A stretch of 64,000 bases of DNA, from positions 1,817,001-1,881,000 of the forward strand of contig JAJTWR010000263.1 in the NCBI GenBank assembly GCA_021613335.1. Direction: 5' to 3'. The notes beneath the pieces are model-generated. The model was not told where the DNA came from and made no database searches. It worked only from the letters and a program-made list of their open reading frames with translations. The position numbers and the translations under genes are program-made. Shown one piece after another: positions 14,895 to 25,601 of the stretch. Each line of letters starts with the position of its first letter. The first letter of the stretch is position 1. Source of the stretch: Whitmania pigra (lineage: Eukaryota > Annelida > Clitellata > Hirudinida > Haemopidae).

Positions 14895-16758
14895 CCTGCG
14901 TTCCTCAAAATTGAGCCGCCAATAAATAAATCGTCTGCAAACAAGAAATTGAAAACTATTATCAAGAAATCAACTACATTTAAATGCAATCACACGTATT
15001 ATTTACTTAAAGTAAAGTAGATTATATTTACTTATTTATATATCTCTAAATAATTATTTAGTAAAATAATAAATCATTATAATTATATAAGTGTCTACTG
15101 GCGGAATACACATAAAAATAAAGGATAATATTTAAATAGTCCAAGACCAAGAGAGAGCCCTGGCTGATAATGATTTCTGTAAATTCAGATTCAATACGGA
15201 TAGGTACCATGCTACCCAACTTAAATGCTTGATAAAATTAGTTTAATAGATCAGTAGTTATTTATCTAAAAAAAAAACAATATTATTCTTTTGTGACAAC
15301 TAATTTACATTTGCAATTCTTGAAATTTGACTAGGGAAAATAGTTTTTATTAGCTAAGTAGGCCCTATAATTAATGGGTAAAATAAAAATAACGTAATCA
15401 TACAAATTTTAAAAATTTGTTAAATGAATCAAAATATGATTGAATTTCACAAAGACGTCATCTGGTTTCCAATAGTGACCATCGTTCTTCGTTTGACCGT
15501 TTCTTCTGCGTTTCTCCAGCCTTTTAAGGGTGGTCGTTGAAATGTCGTTGTAAAATTAGCATTAAATAGCCAATTACTTCATGTTGCGCTGCACTAATAA
15601 GTAAGTAACATAATCTAGACGATCAAAATCCAGTTTTGCAAATTTTTATTCAAATGACAAACCTGCTTATTAAATAACGTGGTCATTAAAACACTGCAGT
15701 AATTGATCAACAAATGTATACTCAGGAAGATATTTGAATAATAATAATAATAATTTTAACATGTGTATTAAAACAAATTATTTGTTATGTGTGCATTCCT
15801 CGCCACAGGTAAATTCCACGGCTTACCAGAGGGCCGCGCGGCCGGGTTGGAGGCTATGTCGATGGGTTCACGAGTTGGTTTGCTGGCCTTGACAGCTTAT
15901 CATCTCGTTTGCCTCCTATCAAAATAGGTAGACCGGCCTGTGATTTTGCGAGCAGGCAGGTTCCTGGGTTGTCGGCTTTGCCAGCTCCCAAATTCAGCAG
16001 GTTGGGTGAGAGCCTTGCTAGCTTCGCTTGTAGACTTGCTCGCCAGTACGTCGGCTTTTGCTGTCATACTGCCTTGCTCGCTTGGTAGCGGGCCCGCCCT
16101 ACCAGAGGGCTAGCCGGTTTTGCCGATAGGTTCACGAACTGATTTTCTGGCTATAATTTGAAACTCAACAAGTGAAATGATAACTGATCGGACTTTTTCT
16201 GCTCCACCCTTAAAGATATCTCGTTAGACACTAAGGTATTTAAGTTAAATTTGTCAAACGTTTACGACATTGCAGTCTTATGTTATATTGTATCTATTGC
16301 ATCTATTATTTTGTAGCACAATCTATAATTTTTTCTAAAACATTTTAAAAGTGCAGTAGGAAAAAAGAGGATGTTTGTTTAGATACATATCTCAATAAAG
16401 ATCGTTACTCAAGTCGATGGGTTTCATAACATGAAGTTTTTATTTTTCAAAAAGTCAGTGAAATATTGTGATCATTTGCAAACTTATCATTTTATCATAA
16501 TTTCATACATTCACAAAAGTGAAAAGAGGAAAGCCTTCTTTGAATTTTGACAAAAGTTCCTAAAATATATTTAAATTAATAAAATCAGCAGAAGAAAACA
16601 TAGTAGAGAAAATTTATCAGATGCAAGTTTCCTCCTATTACAATGAGAAATTCAAAAATTGCTGACCTATTATGTAAAAGTCAAAATATGTCAATATAAC
16701 GGGATTAAATCACCAAAAGGCCAAAGTACGATTAATCCTAAGCAAATTCGCTTTTAAA
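14895..16758. other. Intergenic region between NIPBL and the first riboflavin transporter
   Basis: The two flanking minus-strand genes are separated by about 1.9 kb. Positions 14895-15800 are AT-rich and should hold the NIPBL promoter; 15450-15540 is locally less AT-rich. No ORF, tRNA or rRNA was recognised. A GC-rich block at 15805-16151 is listed separately. The left part of the transporter 3' flank has no clear coding content. Confidence 0.5.
15805..16151. repeat. GC-rich block bounded by a direct repeat
   Basis: An abrupt GC-rich island in AT-rich DNA. It opens with a motif starting accagagggc at about 15823 and running through cgatgggttcacgagttggtttgctggc-like sequence, and this motif recurs in direct orientation from about 16100 to 16151 with scattered mismatches. 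The interior is rich in gctttgcc/gcttgctcgc-type words. No sustained ORF crosses it. It looks like a piece of a mobile or transferred element rather than a gene. Confidence 0.5.
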
Positions 16759-18692
16759 TCAAGAGGAGCATGGCGCTTTGCTAACAAAGAGGGTTGTCCA
16801 ATTTATGAGTGCAAAGATGGTCATTGTTCCAGCAAATGAGCCGATTTGTGACACTCCACCACACCACATCAGTCCTCTTCGGCCTTCAGAATGAAGCATG
16901 GAAGTTAGAATAACTCTAGAATATGAAAAACAGGTTGCCATCACCAGGCCAGAGACAACCTACAATAAATAATAAATTATGAGCTCTTTTTTCAATAACA
17001 CCAGTAACGCCTGTTACCGTGAAGCCTAGTGACAGCTCAAAACCAACGCATTAAGCAATTTAAAACCATACAGCATATTTCACAAATACCTTTACCTACA
17101 AAATATGAAAACTGTGAAAATAACACGAGGCGCCCGCTTCGTTAGAAACCCCAATTCTGGATCATGTGATATGTTATTGTGCAAAATGTTATTGGTCATT
17201 GGTACAGCTATGGAAATTAAAGTTGTTGTTTTTGGCAAAGAATGCAGCAATAATAGCAGAAGCAACGAAGGTCAAAGACAAGGTGTGTGTTTATAAAATA
17301 ACAATTACATTAAACATGCAACAAAAAAGTAAGCAATGAATTAAGGAATATTATCTATCGATATTTGAGACTTTGAGATATTTTGTGACAATAAAGCATA
17401 GCACTCTGTTTTTGTTTTTCAAGTAATACGTCGTAATAGCAAACCAATATCAGTTAAAATTAACTGAATGCATCCCATTAAGTTAATAATAATTAACTAT
17501 AATTATCAAATTATTAGTAACTTACCACCAGAATTGAGCCAGCCACATGATGCTGTAAAATTGGGTGGGGGCTTTGTAAAGCCAAAGCAAATTGATAGAT
17601 AAATGCAAACAGTCCTACTAAAGAGACGCACATAACAATTCTTTCAGATTGTTGATGAATAAATAAAGTAGAAAGAGCTCCTAAAGATCCACAGATAAAT
17701 GACAGACGAACTGAGAGGTTGAAAATCATGTTGCCATATGGCAGGTAAGAGTAAGGCTGGATAGCTGGTAAACAACCAAATCCTGCAGCTTGTATGATAC
17801 CAAATACTATCAAGTAAAAAGTCAACTGACAGGTTGTAAATGTTTTTGTAAAGGTTTTTAAGTTATTTATCGAATTGTTACAAGTTTCCTCTCTTTCGTT
17901 CTCCTTCACAATTTTTTCCATTACACTGAGATTAGCTTGAACAACTTGATGACGACGTAATCTTGTATAGTTTAGACAGTAAAATGCTATGAGACTAATC
18001 AGCAACAACAAGCAAATCACCAAAAAATAAATCTGAACAGAAAACCTTGGAGGGGGATACTGAGGAATCAATTCATATTTTAATGATGAGTCTGTACAAT
18101 TAAGCGTTGAACAAGTTTTGTTCGCAAATACTGTGACATTCAAACATGACGGTTCTTCGCCCAAGCCTTGAGACATTCCTATAAATCCAGGTATGATTCC
18201 ACTTAAACCATTTCCCAGATAGTAAGCTGGTATGTAATGTGCAGGATAACGGGCCATATAGGGTAGGAAAACCAAGGATGACAAGCAACTGCACAATCCA
18301 CTGCAACCAATCAAAATCAAAAGAGCAACGCTATGTTTCTTTCCATTTACGTATGTTGGGTTATTCCAGAAAAATGAAATGAGAAGCATGGATACGATTT
18401 CAGTAGAAATTATGATAAAAGATAGAACTATGTCCTTTCTGCCCTGATAGTTGGTTGCCCTTTTTTTGCTGGATTGAACTTTGGAAACGATCGAATATAA
18501 CAACGGTCCGATGTTAGCCAACTGAGTTGCCAAAGAAATATGCGAGGAGAGTTTCCATCCTTCTGGCACATAATTGATCATAAAGGGAACTTCAACCCTA
18601 AGTCCAACAACATCTGCCCATGATGAAATCGAATAAACTGCTATTAATGTAAATACAGGTATTGACAAATTACTAAAATTAAGGTAAGTCAT
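16759..18692 (-). CDS. SLC52-type riboflavin transporter, copy A
   Basis: Plasma-membrane riboflavin (vitamin B2) carrier of the SLC52/RFVT family. Two exons: 17526-18692 (389 codons) and 16759-16959 (67 codons with stop), giving about 455 residues, the usual family length. Family marks: ISSWADVVGLRVEVPFM and PEGWKLSSHI at the N-terminus, QLANIGPLLYSIV, LSSLVFLPYMARYPAHYIPA, GNGLSGIIPGFIGMSQGLG, PSCLNVTV, PPRFSVQIYF; after a loop, LPAIQPYSYLPYG, ALQSPHPILQHHVAGSILVV; and in the last exon EGRRGLMWCGGVSQIGSFAG. About 11 membrane spans are expected. N-glycosylation sequons lie in the Cys-containing extracellular loop. A TATA-like box lies 61 bp upstream of the ATG. Part of exon 1 is nearly identical to copy B (see findings). 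Confidence 0.94.
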
Positions 18693-18752
18693 TGCAAATA
18701 TTGTAAACAGTATCTACTGAAAGTCTGTTTGCTTTCAGCCAAACAAGCACAA

Positions 18753-18761
18753 CCTTTTATA
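18753..18761 (-). promoter_or_regulatory. TATA box of riboflavin transporter copy A
   Basis: Minus-strand TATAAAAGG, 61 bp upstream of the copy A start codon at 18690-18692. The spacing allows transcription to start about 30 bp upstream of the ATG. Seen in sequence; function inferred. Confidence 0.55.
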
Positions 18762-19390
18762 AATATAAATAACCGCTGCGTTACCATATGTACCCGAAAT
18801 TTGTAAATGAGTTCGTTCCATAAATTTCACCACAACAGATGCTCCTGAACATGCTATTGCATAAACCAGCAACTAAAATGTAAAGTTTCTGCTAACGGTT
18901 TATTGTATATCTTATGTATGAACGGGTACATGCATGAGCATATATATACGGGCATAAGTGTATAAAAATTTAATATTTCCTATTTTTCTATTTTGCGAAA
19001 GCTTTGCACGTTTTATGACCGTACCTCACCTGTTAGACAAAATATTTTCAAAAATCTCAAACACTGAGGTAAAGGAGTATCAGCTGCAAAGACCACTATT
19101 AAGGGACTTTGTCCTAATTTTTGAACATGCCAACAGCCACATCATTGTATGATATCCAAATGACTTCTTCCAAGCTGATTGTCTAATGTCTTTGTGATAG
19201 CTCTAACTGCTTGACTTAAAATCATTTTCAATATTTAAATGAATAATATGTATAAAACACAAAAAAACAAGTTAATTTAAAAAAAAAAACATTATTGCAA
19301 CCGGGGAACTAGACTTCAAATTCAAAATCTTTCTGAATAAAGGAATAACTCGTCTTAATTTTGTGAAATTAGAATTTTTATCTATTTGCT

Positions 19391-19707
19391 TTATTCCATT
19401 AGTTTAATGTATGCCCATGCACCAATCACAACGTAGAAGGTCATTCTGAATGAATTCCAAAGTATTGGCTGCCAGTGTATTTCCAATAAAGATGGTATAT
19501 TTGCTGGGCATACTAGCTGTTTATAAGATAAATTGCAATATTGATCCTGTATTTTTTTGACAACTTTAATTCCGGTTGGCACACGCTTAACTTGAAAGCT
19601 GATCAATAGTAACATCTAGTTCATTTTGGGACACCTGCTCAACATTTGATATTAATCGATCGATTCTCCGAATTTGTTGAATTAGCTCAGCATCAAATAA
19701 CAACATA
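19391..19707 (-). pseudogene. Possible decayed gene for a small tail-anchored protein
   Basis: On the minus strand an ATG at about 19707 opens a helical peptide (FDAELIQQIRRIDRLISNVE) that ends at a stop. An overlapping frame continues with VKRVPTGIKVVKKIQDQYC, LVCPANIPSLLEIHWQP and a final hydrophobic span NSFRMTFYVVIGAWAYIKLM; its stop overlaps an AATAAA signal. The two frames together look like one protein broken by a frameshift, ending in a membrane anchor. I do not recognise the family. It could also be a misread intron or chance ORFs. Confidence 0.3.
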
Positions 19708-19924
19708 AAATGCGCCCCATAATTTACGAAGATTGACTATTCCTAAACACTGCATTTTAATGGAGTTTTGCAAATGATTAAAATAGAACTACGTGATATT
19801 ATAATACCACTTTTGCATCATTATTTCATCATTTGTTAAGAAACACAAATATTTCCATTTACGTAGGTTCTGCAAGTTGGCAATAATTTTGCTTTGGTTG
19901 AGAATCTTGCAACATTGGCAAAAT

Positions 19925-20030
19925 GATATGAAGTTTCTCAAACTTAATAGAATATAAAGACAAAAATAAAAATTAAAATTTTTCAATTTTCATCTCAGCT
20001 CTCTAAAATTATTATCTCTGCCTACCGGTT
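19925..20030. repeat. Dispersed repeat, copy 1
   Basis: About 100 bp (gaagtttctcaaactt... to ...tctctgcctacc) matches 46718-46815 in the same orientation with few differences, including the core ttttcatctcagctct. Both copies lie near a ggggcccgcc or gggccccc motif. Non-coding. Confidence 0.6.
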
Positions 20031-20173
20031 GCACCCCCCTCTCATGGGGCCCGCCTTCTTCCTTTGTTTTTATATATTCATATATTTTTCCAAGGGACGG
20101 CCTCTTTTATATCCTCCTCAAAACTTACATCCTCACATCAGTTATATTATTTATCATTATATAAGTTAAAACC

Positions 20174-21740
20174 CAGAGATGGTCTTTAACTACTTAAAAT
20201 GTAGTTAACTTTTATAAATAAGTAGTTAGTAACTATTCCTTAAATACTTGCATAGTAGTTAACTACTTTTCAATTGACATTTGATAAAATTAATTTTCTG
20301 GACAACTGAACAAGACATAATTATTAGAATATTTATTTACACCAGTGTAACATTATCAACAATATTTTATTGTCTAATTTAATCAAAAACAGAAGTATAC
20401 AGCGGATGTTTTAGGCGATCTCTTAAAAAAATCATCATGTCGATATGATTATCCGATAATTTACATCGTCTGAGGTATAAAACTTGCCCTGCTACACTAA
20501 GACGTTTTTCAACTGCTGCCGAACTTGGTAATGTTAAGGAGGTGGTGATTGTTAACGATGTAAGGCTTTTAGATTTACGATCTGCACAGATATTAAAAAA
20601 TAATAATTAATTAATGTTAATGTTGAATTGGTAGAATGTCAGGTATAAAATTAAGAAAAGCTTAGGGTTGTATTTCCTTTAGAAACTTCCTTCCTATTAA
20701 TTGATTAGTTCAGATTACTTATCATTTTAGCTTTGCTGAATGCTTTCTAAATAGTACTAAACAAAAAACGTAAAAAAAATATTTGCAATTAAATTCAAGT
20801 TAACCTGACTTTTCATGCTTCATCTTTTTCATGTTCGTTAACAATTTTTCTTTAATTAAATGTTTTTTTCATTATCTAAAGAATTCATTTTGAATTGAGG
20901 GATTGTCACTGATGCCAGAAGATATTCTTCATTTTTAAAAAGAAAACCAAATCGCTTCTCATCACCATCAGCAAGTGCTTGTAAAAGAGGCTTAGGGTTT
21001 TATCTGAACAAGATGATAATTTTTTGTTGAGGCCAATGTATGAATTTTCACTTTGAAAGATATCCATTGCAGTAATTATTGGTTTAATAATCTGGATGAA
21101 TGATTTCAAAAAAGCCAATTCAGTTTCTGTAAACACAGCTTGCCCTGACTCCCTCTGGCATTCACAAACTTCATTGAAACCTATTTCAACAACTCTTTCA
21201 ACTGAATAGAATTCTGAGCACCACCTTGTAATATTTGGCTTTAAAAATGTTGAACCTGTAATGCCCTGTACAACCTCAGCATTTTTAACATTGCGATGAA
21301 CTGAGTTTGATAACGATGAGTTTTTGGTGTTATCATTTTTTACAATAACTTCAGTGAAGCATTCTTTAATTATTTTACTATTCCTTTCAAAAACATAACA
21401 AAATCGCAATTTATATAAAACGTTTTCAAAATACGGCTACTAAGAGTAATAATTCAGAAGTGAGAAATGGCGGTAGTAAGCAAAATTTGAAATCAAAGAA
21501 ACTAAGCTTATAAAGTGATGTACCAAATTGTAAAATTGGAAAATATTTTTTTTGTTCATTTTATTTTAACATTTTATTTAAAGTAGTTAAAAAGTAGTTA
21601 ACTATTTGTAGTTGATACTTTAAACTACTTTAAAAGTAGTTAACTACTATTTTTAACTACTTTTTTCAGAGTAGGTATTAACTACTTCTTAACTACTTTA
21701 AAGTAGTTAACTACTTATAGTTAGTAACTACCCATCTCTG
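20174..21740. mobile_element. hAT-superfamily DNA transposon with intact ends and 8-bp target duplication
   Basis: Element of 1,567 bp. The terminal inverted repeat starts CAGAGATGG at the left and ends CCATCTCTG at the right. It is flanked by identical 8-bp duplications TTAAAACC at 20166-20173 and 21741-21748, the hAT signature. Both ends are packed with copies of the palindrome AGTAGTTAACTACT and variants, the subterminal motifs that hAT transposases typically bind. The interior encodes remnants of a minus-strand transposase, so it was once autonomous or derives from such a copy. Confidence 0.93.
20420..21409 (-). pseudogene. Decayed hAT transposase
   Basis: Minus-strand remnant inside the hAT element. 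The 167-codon ORF at 20906-21409 carries KPNITRWCSEFYSVERVVE and a following helical region (ETELAFLKSFIQIIKPI), typical of the hAT catalytic-domain interior. A second block at about 20420-20590 encodes LPSSAAVEKRLSVAGQ and LRRCKLSDNHID, the C-terminal hAT dimerisation domain. The N-terminal zinc finger and first catalytic Asp region are absent and the frames are interrupted, so it is not expected to be active. Confidence 0.85.
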
Positions 21741-21748
21741 TTAAAACC

Positions 21749-22777
21749 AAATGTCAAAAATATGACCATTTTTGGCATCTTATTAGATTGGCCTAAATTG
21801 TTTAGGTAATTTGAAAACTTTGTGGATATATTTAAAAAAGCGCAGATATCTCAAAATCAATACATCACGTTAGAAAGGAACAGCTGTCACTTCATTTCAC
21901 AGAGGACACCTTAAATATTAATATTTGTAACATGCCTTCATCGTTATCAGCGCGGAATAGTTTTTATCAATTTTGACAAAATATTTGATGAGGCATAATA
22001 ATATATGATTAATATCATCATCGTTATCGTCGTCGTCGTCCTCATTAACATTATTACTTAAACTATACATAACTGCTTATCATGGAACCGACTGAACATA
22101 ATTTTCCACGAGGCAAAAGATTTTGACAATTAACGTTATTAAGCATGTAAAACATGTTAATGTGTTATAAAATCGTAACAGCGGTTATTTTATTATTAAC
22201 ATTTTCTTACAAAAAATGTGATCGAAATGGTTGTTAGTGTTTATCATCTTCCAACATGATTGTATGACTTTCTCTCTATAAAATTTGAATTTTATTGAAC
22301 ATCAAATTAGTAGGCCTCAAACTCAAATAAATATTAATTTAGTTTTAATAAAGTTGACCTTTGTAATGTTCCACCTCGCTGTCTGAAGCATCACTTTGAA
22401 ATTGATTTGCCTATTTACTTTTTTCAGGTCCCACATAATTATGTCATTTGTAACAACGAAGGCTAATAAAACATATGTAATTTAGCAGATTTATGGCTGA
22501 GTTTATTGGCTGAAGTACTACCACAAAATTAAATAAAGAATTTGTTCACAGTCAAGACATAATTAGTTCACTAAATCTAATATTTTCGCAACAAAATGGC
22601 AAAACAGTAGAAGTCAAAATATTTATCTCTGAAAAGAGAAAACAGGCGTTATAACAGTCATTACAACAAAATAAATTAATGGTAATATTATGAACTTTGT
22701 AACACAGATTTGAAAGTGGTTTGAAACAAGGGCAAGTCTGAATAAATTTCTAAATTTGTCTACATGGATTTCTATTT
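21749..22777. other. Intergenic between hAT element and transporter copy B
   Basis: AT-rich and non-coding as far as I can see. It has a short gtcgtcgtcgtc-type simple repeat near 22020-22040. No repeat boundary or RNA gene was recognised. It should contain the copy B 3' UTR. Confidence 0.4.
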
Positions 22778-24295
22778 CTATTGACAAGGATCCTTGCTAA
22801 TAAAGAGAAAAGTCCAGTTGATGAGGGCAAAAGCAGTTGTAGCTCCAAAGAATGAGCCAGCTTGCAACACTCCACCACAGTACATCAGACCTCTGCGACC
22901 TCCATGCGTGTGAATCATGGAAGTTAGAACTATTCTTGAGAATCCGATGAAGGTATACGCAATCATAGAAGATAAGCCCTGCAATGTAATAAAGATCCAT
23001 TGCTAGACAAAATGTAAACAATAGCCCAAGAAGTATTTTAATTAAAATGAATTTAAAACCCATTTCACTTCAAAGAGTTGTTTCACTTCTAGTTATATAC
23101 ATACCACAAGCACATATCCTGCAATTTCATCTTGTAAGATTGGGTGAGGACTTTGCAAACCCAGGCCCAGCAGATAAACGAATCCAGTTAATCCAAATAA
23201 CTCAGAGATCAGAACGACTTTTTCAGAAGGCCGGGGAATAAAAAAAGTAAAGACGGACATCAAACCCCCATATATATAAGAAAGACGAACCGTGATATTG
23301 AAAACTCTGTTACCATATGGAAGACATGCATATGGAAGAATGGGTGGTAAGAATCCAAACAATACAAACTGTGATATGCCTAGAGCCGATAAATACAAAG
23401 CCAATTCCTTATTCGAATATCGGTTTTTTTTATGAGTTTTTATTGTATGTTCATATGTTTTTTCTGCTATGATCTGATCAGGAGGAATATCCATTTCCTC
23501 AATTTGTTCCTCTACCACTTGACAAAGATTATCTCGAGGTACTTGATGACGACGTAGTCTTGTGTAGTTTAAACAACAAAATGACATCAGACTTGCTATC
23601 AACAAGCAACTTATTATTATGAAATAAACCTGAACAGAAAACCTTGGAGGGGGATACTGAGGAATCAATTTGGATTTTAATGATGAGTCTGTACAATTAA
23701 ACGTTGAACAAGTTTTGTTCGCAAATACTGTGACATTCAAACATGACGGTTCTTCGCCCAAGCCTTGAAGCATTCCTATAAATCCAGGTATAGTTCCACT
23801 TAAACCATTTCCCAGGTAGAACGCTGATATATAATGTGCAGGATAACGGGCCATATAGGGTAGGAAAACTAAGGATGACAAGCAGCTACACAATCCACTG
23901 CAACAAAGCAATACCATCAAAGCAACGCTATGCTTCTTTCCACTCACATAGGTTGTGTGATTCCAGAAAATTGAAATTAATAACGTGGTTACAACTTCGA
24001 TGGAAATAATGGCAAAAGACAAAACAACGTCTTTTTTTGAATGATAATCACTGGGGTTTTTTTTGTTTTGCCTTGAACAAAACTTGGAAACAATTGTGTA
24101 CAGAATTGGTCCAACATTTGCTGACTGAGTAAAAAATGAAACGTACGATGAAATCTTCCATCCTTCGGGCACGACGTTTATCATCAGTGGTGTCTCAATT
24201 CTGACTCCAACAACATCAATCCAGGATGAAGAGGTATAAAACGCTATCAGGATGAAGACAATGTAAGAAACCTCATTACATCGTTTGCAGGCCAT
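22778..24295 (-). CDS. SLC52-type riboflavin transporter, copy B
   Basis: Second tandem riboflavin carrier. Exons 23105-24295 (397 codons) and 22778-22978 (67 codons with stop), about 463 residues. It carries the same family landmarks as copy A: SSWIDVVGVRIETPLM, PEGWKISSYV, QSANVGPILYTIV, LSSLVFLPYMARYPAHYIS, GNGLSGTIPGFIGMLQGLG, PPRFSVQVYF, LPPILPYACLPYG, LQSPHPILQDEIAGYVLVV, and GGRRGLMYCGGVLQAGSFFG in the last exon. The intron (126 bp) is at the same codon position and phase as in copies A and C. The cytoplasmic loop differs (VVEEQIEEMDIPPDQ), but a stretch of about 270 bp coding for the extracellular Cys loop is almost identical to copy A. Confidence 0.94.
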
Positions 24296-25601
24296 TTTCT
24301 TGTTTTTAATGTATTTAAAGTATTTTTAATGTGTTGTCACGTAAACTATCCCAACTTTTAACGCCTTATTACACTCAATGAAATTGTGGGAAATTAAAAA
24401 AAAATTATACTTAATTCATCAACAAATTATTACTCCAAAATCTTTTACCACAATTTCAACTTTAAATAGTGCCACATGTCGTCCATAAAGTGCGGATGGG
24501 TGCATTTAACCAGAATATCACGAAACAGATGAGTGGTTCGCTAGCCAATATTGACAAAAATGTCAAACAAGTGTGCATCTTTTGGTAAAAGTCATTAATT
24601 TACCGTGCATGATCAGAAACATACTTGGTAGAGTTGACGGTAAAAACCATGAAATTGCTCAACGGGTAGACCCCATCTGCAACATAGCAACTTAGGGTTG
24701 TAATTGGGTATTAGGTTGCTAAATTGACTTGCAGCATTTAGCTGCTTTTAGGTTATCATGTAAATCGCATGCTTCTTTTGAAAGAAATAGATCATGTTAA
24801 ACGTATCTGGAACATTTACGTATTTGTACCCTCACTCTTGCTTTCTTTGCTTCGACTTGTGTTTGAAACGCGAGTAATTGATTCTAGATAAACAAGTAAT
24901 TTTCAGACTTTATGCATTTTAAGAGAACGGTAGCAACAGAAGTAGTTAAAATTGGTTTATAATGATTTAGTCACCCCTAAAGTGGTCTCACCCGTCGTAG
25001 TGAACCCTCGCCTGAATTTGCAAATACATTTAATAAAAAGGAATAGAAAAAATCTTAAAATATGGGTTCTGGTTACGTCTCAAGTCTAGTTTATGTGTCA
25101 AACAACTTTTACTGTAGAACGTACCCTTACAAATGTTTTTGAAATATTTTAAATTTTTATAAAATCGGATTTTGGAAAAGCAAATTTGATAATATTAAAC
25201 TTTTTAAACTTTTGGGCATTTTTAGATGAAAGATGAATTCTCATTTATAAGTTTCATAACTTGAATGAAAACATAACATGATGAATCAGAGAAATAAAGA
25301 ATTTATTTGCCCATATAGGCGCTTTCGGAGGAATGCTTGATGTTTTGGGATTAATTCCGTACCAAACACCTGTACACTATTGAGAAAATGAATTTAAATT
25401 AAGATCTAGATTAAAAGCTTGCTCGACACTGCCGAAACGAGATCGAAAAATTTATATTTTTCTTTTTTTTTAAATTCGAAATTTGAAATCATAATCGACA
25501 CAAAGCAACAAACGGACAAAAATATGAAAGATCGAACAAATTACTTTTAAATAGAATTACTCAAAATCTAGTTCATCAAAAATGTTTGAGTTAAAAAATT
25601 C
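24296..25601. other. Intergenic between transporter copies B and C
   Basis: About 1.3 kb, AT-rich. No ORF, repeat boundary or RNA gene that I can support. It contains the copy B promoter region; a TTAAAAG word about 60 bp upstream of the copy B ATG is the only TATA-like candidate and is weak. Confidence 0.4.

Larger units (their letters stand above)
18693..20173. other. Intergenic, with a possible decayed gene at 19.4-19.7 kb
   Basis: Between transporter copy A and the hAT element. Apart from the copy A promoter, a possible tail-anchored-protein remnant (listed separately) and a dispersed repeat at 19925-20030, nothing was recognised. The last bases (20166-20173) are the left target duplication of the hAT element. 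Confidence 0.4.
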
